A DNA stretch of 8,428 bases from Pseudomonadota bacterium (GTDB taxonomy: Bacteria; Pseudomonadota; Alphaproteobacteria; Sphingomonadales; Sphingomonadaceae). Location: positions 1-8,428 of the forward strand of contig JAEWCK010000025.1 in assembly GCA_023390675.1 (NCBI GenBank). The letters run 5' to 3'. Numbering within the stretch: the first letter of the stretch is position 1; every line of letters begins with the position of its first letter. Position numbers and translations under genes: made by a program. The notes under the pieces were generated by a model that saw only the letters and a list, made by a program, of their open reading frames with translations, had not been told where the DNA came from and made no database searches. Shown one piece after another: positions 6,756 through 8,428 of the stretch.

Positions 6756-7753
6756 CCCGCCGTGCCGCCGCGCGGCGCGGTGGTGGCGCGCGCGACGAGC
6801 TCGGGGGTATGCATTTCGCTCGAAGCGCCGGCATCCTTGCCTTCGAGCAGATCGATCAGCCGCGCGACTGCGCGCGCGCCGATCTCGGCAATGTTCACGC
6901 GCATCGTCGTGAGCGCGAGATAGCGCGCGAGTGGCACGTCGTCGAAGCCCGCCACCGCGACATCCTCGGGCACGCGCTGTCCGCCGTTCCTCAGCGTATG
7001 GAGGCACCCGATCGCCATCATGTCGTTGGCAGCGAAGACCGCGTCGCAGGCATATTCGCCCGAAAGGATCCGGCGCGCCGCAGTCTCGCCGGCTTCCTCG
7101 GTGAAATTGCCGGGGATGATCGCCGGATCGAGCCCGTGGCGCTGCATCGCGCCCGAATAGCCCTGCGCGCGCTCGTCGGCGTCGATATTGCCCGCGGCGC
7201 CCGCGATATGGACGATCCGGCGATAGCCGTTGGCGATCAGGTGATCGACCATCGCCGCTGCGCCCGCGCGGTTGTCGAAGCGCAGCGCGGGGCGCGAATC
7301 GAGCTCGGCGGGGCCGTTGATCAGCACTGCGGGAAGCGCCTGCGGCAGCGTTCGCTCGAGCGCGGCGGCCTCGATATGCGGCGCCATGACGAGCAGCCCG
7401 TCGACGCGCCCGCGCATCGCGCGCAGCGCCACCGCGGCCTGATCGCTGTCGTCGTGCATGTTCGAAAGCAGCAGGAGATAGCCGCGCCGGCTCGCTTCCT
7501 TGTCCATGCCGCGGACGCATTCGGAGAAGAATTCGCCGTGGAGATCGGGAAGCACGACGCCGATCGCGTGCGCGCGGGCAAGACTCAGCGAGCGCGCGCC
7601 GGCATGCGGGACATAGCCGAGGTCGGCGGCCGCCTTGATCACGCGCTCGCGCGTTTCGGCGCGGACATTGTCGAGGCCATTGAGCGCACGCGACACCGAC
7701 GCGACCGAAACTTCGGCGCGGCGCGCGACATCGCGGATCGTGGCCTCGCCCAT
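6737..7753 (-). CDS. LacI/GalR-family transcriptional regulator of the glycosidase genes
   Basis: A 338-residue sugar-responsive repressor. Residues 4-25 form the LacI-type helix-turn-helix (ATIRDVARRAEVSVASVSRA), followed by the hinge helix ARSLSLA with Leu56 in the position used for minor-groove insertion. Residues ~62-325 form the periplasmic-binding-like effector domain (AIGVVLPD, VDGLLVMAP, AVLINGP, HIAGAAGNIDADERAQGY, CDAVFAANDMMAIGC, VAVAGFDDVPLARYL). Val17-Ala18 in the recognition helix matches GalR-like members that bind TGTAAnCGnTTACA-type sites, and two such sites flank this gene. The start is the ATG at 7753, 5 nt downstream of AAGGGA (7764-7759). The frame stays open upstream to 7978, but that extension would run through the operator and precede the usual family N-terminus. 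It is divergent from the GH3 gene and followed by its own terminator. Autoregulation is likely; the inducer is unknown, perhaps a gluco-disaccharide such as sophorose. Confidence 0.94.
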   Translation of the reverse strand: MGEATIRDVARRAEVSVASVSRALNGLDNVRAETRERVIKAAADLGYVPHAGARSLSLARAHAIGVVLPDLHGEFFSECVRGMDKEASRRGYLLLLSNMHDDSDQAAVALRAMRGRVDGLLVMAPHIEAAALERTLPQALPAVLINGPAELDSRPALRFDNRAGAAAMVDHLIANGYRRIVHIAGAAGNIDADERAQGYSGAMQRHGLDPAIIPGNFTEEAGETAARRILSGEYACDAVFAANDMMAIGCLHTLRNGGQRVPEDVAVAGFDDVPLARYLALTTMRVNIAEIGARAVARLIDLLEGKDAGASSEMHTPELVARATTAPRGGTAGGAAHA

Positions 7754-7813
7754 TCCAGTCCCTTCACCTGGGCCGCACGCGTTTCCCGTGCTTGCGCCCG
7801 CTTTCGGCGATTG

Positions 7814-7841
7814 CCAATACCGCCCTTCGAGGGTTATGTAA
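7814..7841 (-). promoter_or_regulatory. possible promoter of the LacI-family gene
   Basis: Read leftward, TTACAT (7841-7836) and TATTGG (7819-7814) are separated by 16 bp, a weak -35/-10 pair about 60 bp before the start codon. The -35 overlaps the operator, which would give autorepression. Matches to consensus are poor, so this is a suggestion only. Confidence 0.25.
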
Positions 7842-7849
7842 CCGGTTAC
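7838..7849. promoter_or_regulatory. LacI-family operator in the regulator/GH3 divergent region
   Basis: GTAACCGGTTAC is a perfect 12-bp palindrome in the 191-bp gap between the divergent regulator and GH3 genes, 85 bp from the regulator start and 96 bp from the GH3 start. It has the GTAAnCGnTTAC form typical of GalR/CcpA-like LacI-family operators and shares its AACCGGTTAC core with the site upstream of GH144. It can control both divergent genes. Otherwise the gap holds only an A6 run (7867-7872) and no clear GH3 promoter. Confidence 0.82.
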
Positions 7850-7944
7850 GGTCTGGCGCGACAAGCAAAAAAGTTGCGCGTTCGGACCCTGTGACAACCA
7901 CGTTCGCTTCGGGTGAAGGCGGGCGGGCAGGGAGAAGGAATGTA

Positions 7945-8428
7945 ATGTTCGACACCAGGATTTCGCGGCGCGCGGCACTGTTGGGGGCCGGCGCGGTTGC
8001 GGCTTGGGTCTCCAGCCCGGCGCGCGCGATGCTCGCCCAGGCCGCGGCGTTGCCCGTGCCCGCCTTCGTCGATGCGCTGATCCCGAAGATGACGCTCGCC
8101 GAGAAAGCGGGGCAATTGACGCTGATGCCCAGCGCCTGGGGCGGCGGCGTCGCGACCGCGCTCAATCCGCCGACCAACGGCCCGAGCTTCGAGGCGCAGC
8201 TCGAAGAGGCCAGGGCCGGCTCGATCACCGGGGTGTTCAACGGCAACGGCGCCGAGATGGCGCGCCGGCTGCAGCTCGCCGCGATGCAGAGCCGCCTCAA
8301 GATCCCGATGCTGTTCGCCGCCGACGTGATCCACGGCCACCGCACGATCTTCCCGGTGCCGGTGGGCGAGGCGGCGAGCTTCGAGCCCGATCTGTGCGAG
8401 CGCACGGCGCGGATGGCGGCATATGAGG
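7945..8428 (+). CDS. exported GH3 beta-glucosidase-type enzyme, 3'-truncated by window end
   Basis: The first 161 residues of a glycoside hydrolase family 3 protein, which normally runs to ~700-800 residues. A Tat-type signal is visible: SRRAALLG (7-14), a hydrophobic core, and an ARA or AQA cleavage region by residue ~32. The mature start has the family block LIPKMTLAEKAGQLTLM (45-61). Then follow the first strands of the TIM barrel and IPMLFAADVIHGHRTIFPVP (120-139), the DVIHGH signature seen in periplasmic BglX-like beta-glucosidases. The catalytic Asp nucleophile and the C-terminal acid/base domain lie outside the window. GAAGGA (7934-7939) lies 5 nt upstream of the ATG. An earlier ATG at 7940 is followed at once by TAA. 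Divergent from the LacI-type gene with a shared operator. GH3 enzymes release terminal beta-linked glucose; some act on sophorose and beta-1,2-gluco-oligosaccharides, which would complement the GH144-type enzyme. Confidence 0.9.
   Translation, partial: MFDTRISRRAALLGAGAVAAWVSSPARAMLAQAAALPVPAFVDALIPKMTLAEKAGQLTLMPSAWGGGVATALNPPTNGPSFEAQLEEARAGSITGVFNGNGAEMARRLQLAAMQSRLKIPMLFAADVIHGHRTIFPVPVGEAASFEPDLCERTARMAAYE

Noticed and set aside
6715..7873. Repeated GCAAAAAAG near each operator (6715-6723 and 7865-7873) as a shared promoter element
   Set aside because: Spacing from the operator differs (9 versus 15 nt), and the first copy is the T-run of the regulator's terminator; coincidence is the simpler explanation.
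6635..7894. Rightward 419-codon frame opposite the LacI-family gene
   Set aside because: It would cross the terminator and both operators; the opposite strand encodes an unmistakable LacI-family protein.
7754..7978. N-terminal extension of the LacI-family protein to an upstream ATG
   Set aside because: The extension crosses the operator and the GH3 start, lacks a family match, and the ATG at 7753 has a good ribosome site and the standard LacI N-terminus.

Overview
This high-GC window looks like a carbohydrate-scavenging locus from an alphaproteobacterium, most probably a sphingomonad. That placement rests on gene content and codon style: a TonB-dependent receptor (TBDR) of the carboxypeptidase-regulatory/Oar-like type, a DUF6445-type protein beside it, several exported glycoside hydrolases, a LacI-family regulator, and no SusD partner. 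No database search was possible, so the placement is an inference.

Layout. Positions 1-2555 (+) hold the C-terminal part of the TBDR, whose start lies outside the window. Two hairpins follow, the second resembling an intrinsic terminator. Then come a DUF6445-like protein (2628-3308, +) and, overlapping it by 8 bp, a secreted three-domain GH43-type enzyme with discoidin and fibronectin-III-like modules (3301-5112, +). These three genes read as one rightward transcription unit with a possible attenuation or processing point after the TBDR. Only 29 bp separate this unit from a convergent unit.

The second half is built around a LacI-family regulator. A PF10091/GH144-type glucanase (5142-6578, -) and the regulator (6737-7753, -) are both leftward, and an intrinsic terminator lies at the end of the regulator gene. 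A GH3 beta-glucosidase-type gene (7945 to the window end, +) is divergent from the regulator. Two near-identical AACCGGTT-centred palindromes lie upstream of the GH144 gene and in the regulator/GH3 divergent region. Their GTAAnCGnTTAC form fits the Val-Ala pair in the regulator's recognition helix.

Working model (inference): the TBDR imports oligosaccharide across the outer membrane. The exported GH43 enzyme trims side groups from a glycan. The Tat-type GH144 and GH3 enzymes cleave a beta-glucan, plausibly beta-1,2-glucan, to glucose. The LacI-type protein represses the GH144 gene, the GH3 gene and itself until a sugar inducer appears. The DUF6445 protein carries an HxD...H...R pattern expected of an Fe(II)/2-oxoglutarate oxygenase, and its role beside a TBDR is unknown. 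No tRNA, rRNA, CRISPR array, insertion sequence or frameshifted gene was seen, and no stretch longer than 300 bases lacks a gene.
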